This document shows, piece after piece, positions 62,454-64,000 of a stretch of 64,000 bases of DNA. The notes beneath the pieces were generated by a model. That model saw nothing but the letters and a program-made list of their open reading frames with translations. It did no database searches and was not told the DNA's origin. The translations under genes and the position numbers were made by a program. Within the stretch, counting starts at the first letter, position 1. The number at the start of each line of letters is the position of its first letter. Origin of the DNA: Aedes albopictus (taxonomy: Eukaryota; Arthropoda; Insecta; Diptera; Culicidae); the NCBI RefSeq assembly GCF_035046485.1, contig NC_085137.1, forward strand, positions 347,686,505 to 347,750,504, written 5' to 3'.

Positions 62454-64000
62454 AAATTTGTCGATTACTTTGTAAAAATTCTATAAAACAAATTTATAGA
62501 GATCTGTTTGCGAAATAACTAAGATTGGGTGAAATGGGGTAAAATGGGCAATTACTAAGACATGTGACAGCATGGCTCCATTATTATAAAATGCTGTAGA
62601 GCTGATTACACATTACTTGTTCAATCATAAACTTGTATTATTGCAGAATTTGAAGCACTATACGTTATATACACTAATATTACTAATATAGGGTAAAATG
62701 GGGTAATATACTCCAATTAAGCATAGCATGATGTCATTGTTATTCAATTTTGAAGATAAGGTAGTATGGAATTTCTTCATTCATGTACAAGAAAAACTGA
62801 ATAAACTGAAGTTACAGGCATATGGTCATTAAAACAAAAAATATAGGGTGAAATAGGGTAAAATGAGTCACTTATAAGGCTCAGAACTGCATGAACGCTT
62901 CGTCAGTCTATTCTGTAAACATAAGAATATTAGGATTCCCCGGAATTCTTTACAAAATTTCCCTGGAAGCAATTCTGTAGAGCATTACGCCAAATTTGAA
63001 CAATACGATATAAAAAGTATCAGAATCTGATTTAGAGCGATATTTTTACTAAAATTGTTAATGTAGGGTGGAATAGGGTAAAATGGAACACTTTTTGAAC
63101 TCAGCATTGCATTCCATCATCACCATCTAATTCTGTAAAGATAAAAACATCAATTTTGTACTTCACTTTACAAAAATATCATCAGAATCGGATTTAGGGG
63201 AATATTTTCATTTTAATTATAAATATAGGGTAAAGTAGGGTAAAATGGACTATTTCTTGAACTCAGCACTGCATGCCATCACTATCATTATATTCAGAAC
63301 AGATGATAACATAAAATTTGTCGATTAGTTAGTAAAATATTCTGCAACAAACTAAATTATAGAGATCTGTTTGCGATATAACTTATATAGGGTGAAATGG
63401 GGTAAAATGGGCCAATACTCAGACTTGTCACAGCATGGCCCCATCATCATTCAATACTGTACAGCTGGTTACATCTTAATTGTCCAATTATAAGCCTAAA
63501 TTATTGGAGCAATTGAAGATATAGACGTTATAATCATCAATATTTCGAATATAGGGTGAAATGGGGTAAAATATGCCACTTCTTGGACTGAGCATAGCAT
63601 GATGGCATCGTCATTCAATTTTGTAGATATGATAGCATGAAATTTCTTCATTCATGTACTAAAAAATCTGAATGAATTGAAGTTACAAGCATATATTCAT
63701 TAAAACAATAAATATAGGGTGAAATAGGGCAAAATGGGTCACTTATAAGGCTCAGCACTGCATGAAACCTTTATCAGTCAATTCTGTAAACATAATAATA
63801 TCATATTTGTCAATTTATATACAAAAAAATCAGCGGCGTGTAGAGTTATGGAAGTATACCCATTGAAAATGGCTGATTTAGGGTAAAATGGGGCAAAATG
63901 AACCCCTTCCCGAGGTCTGCACAGGATGAAACCATCACCATTCGATTTATCGGCCCATTTTCCATGAGAAATGCATCAGATGGAGTTTCAAAACCAGCGG
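62454..64000 (-). repeat. right arm of large inverted repeat
   Basis: Reverse complement of 60199-62003 minus the 255-bp insertion: 1547 against 1550 bp. The monomer motif appears as GGGTGAAATGGGGTAAAATG. The match still holds at the last base of the window, so the repeat may go further on this side. Confidence 0.93.

Overview
This window looks like repeat-dense intergenic DNA from a culicine mosquito, most likely Aedes. The evidence is a Feilai-type tRNA-derived SINE in several copies, LOA-clade (Lian-like), RTE-clade and R1-clade LINE remnants, many palindromic TA- and TTAA-flanked miniature DNA elements, hAT derivatives with 8-bp target duplications, and insect-sized introns in transposon genes. 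The genus is inferred from family recognition and was not checked by search. I found no convincing host gene, no true tRNA or rRNA gene and no CRISPR array.

Layout. 1-4.6 kb holds a long tRNA-headed SINE (2143-2848, 22-bp target duplication) in otherwise unassigned DNA. 4.6-11.3 kb is a decayed ISL2EU-type DNA transposon. A DDE transposase on + is broken by a TA miniature element, a 0.47-kb duplication around a LOA LINE piece, and a TTAA-flanked piggyBac-like element that itself contains another miniature element. A YqaJ-nuclease gene on - faces it, with an intron that carries one more miniature element. 13.38-15.39 kb is a near-perfect (AAGAAGAC)n array, and a second perfect array lies at 42.28-44.87 kb in the same orientation. 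16.4-23.7 kb contains degenerate minisatellite, a hAT element, foldback elements and a SINE. 24.2-25.3 kb holds a broken gene of an unnamed zinc-finger/helix-turn-helix family. 27.67-28.83 kb is a complete, apparently young, 1168-bp miniature LTR retroelement. 30.6-31.8 kb is a hAT relic.

33.4-37.0 kb is an RTE LINE on - interrupted by four insertions. 37.3-41.4 kb contains nested foldback elements and a 2-kb element with CAGAG termini. 46-49 kb contains small hAT-like elements, a 155-bp minisatellite and a (CA)n tract. 48.9-50.0 kb is a second RTE copy lacking its central RT. 50.0-52.8 kb is a 5'-truncated R1 LINE with most of its RT intact. 54-59 kb contains retroposons with one shared 3' tail but different 5' heads, one of them split by a foldback element with a GC-hairpin core. 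60.2-64.0 kb is a large inverted repeat whose arms are satellite of ~160-bp monomers in a ~870-bp higher-order unit.

The parts do not form a pathway. The window is a stratified record of insertions, and several empty sites in duplicated copies give their order. The most promising undescribed items are the miniature LTR element with a tRNA-Pro primer site, the twin 8-bp arrays, the foldback element with the hairpin core, and the mirror-image higher-order satellite.
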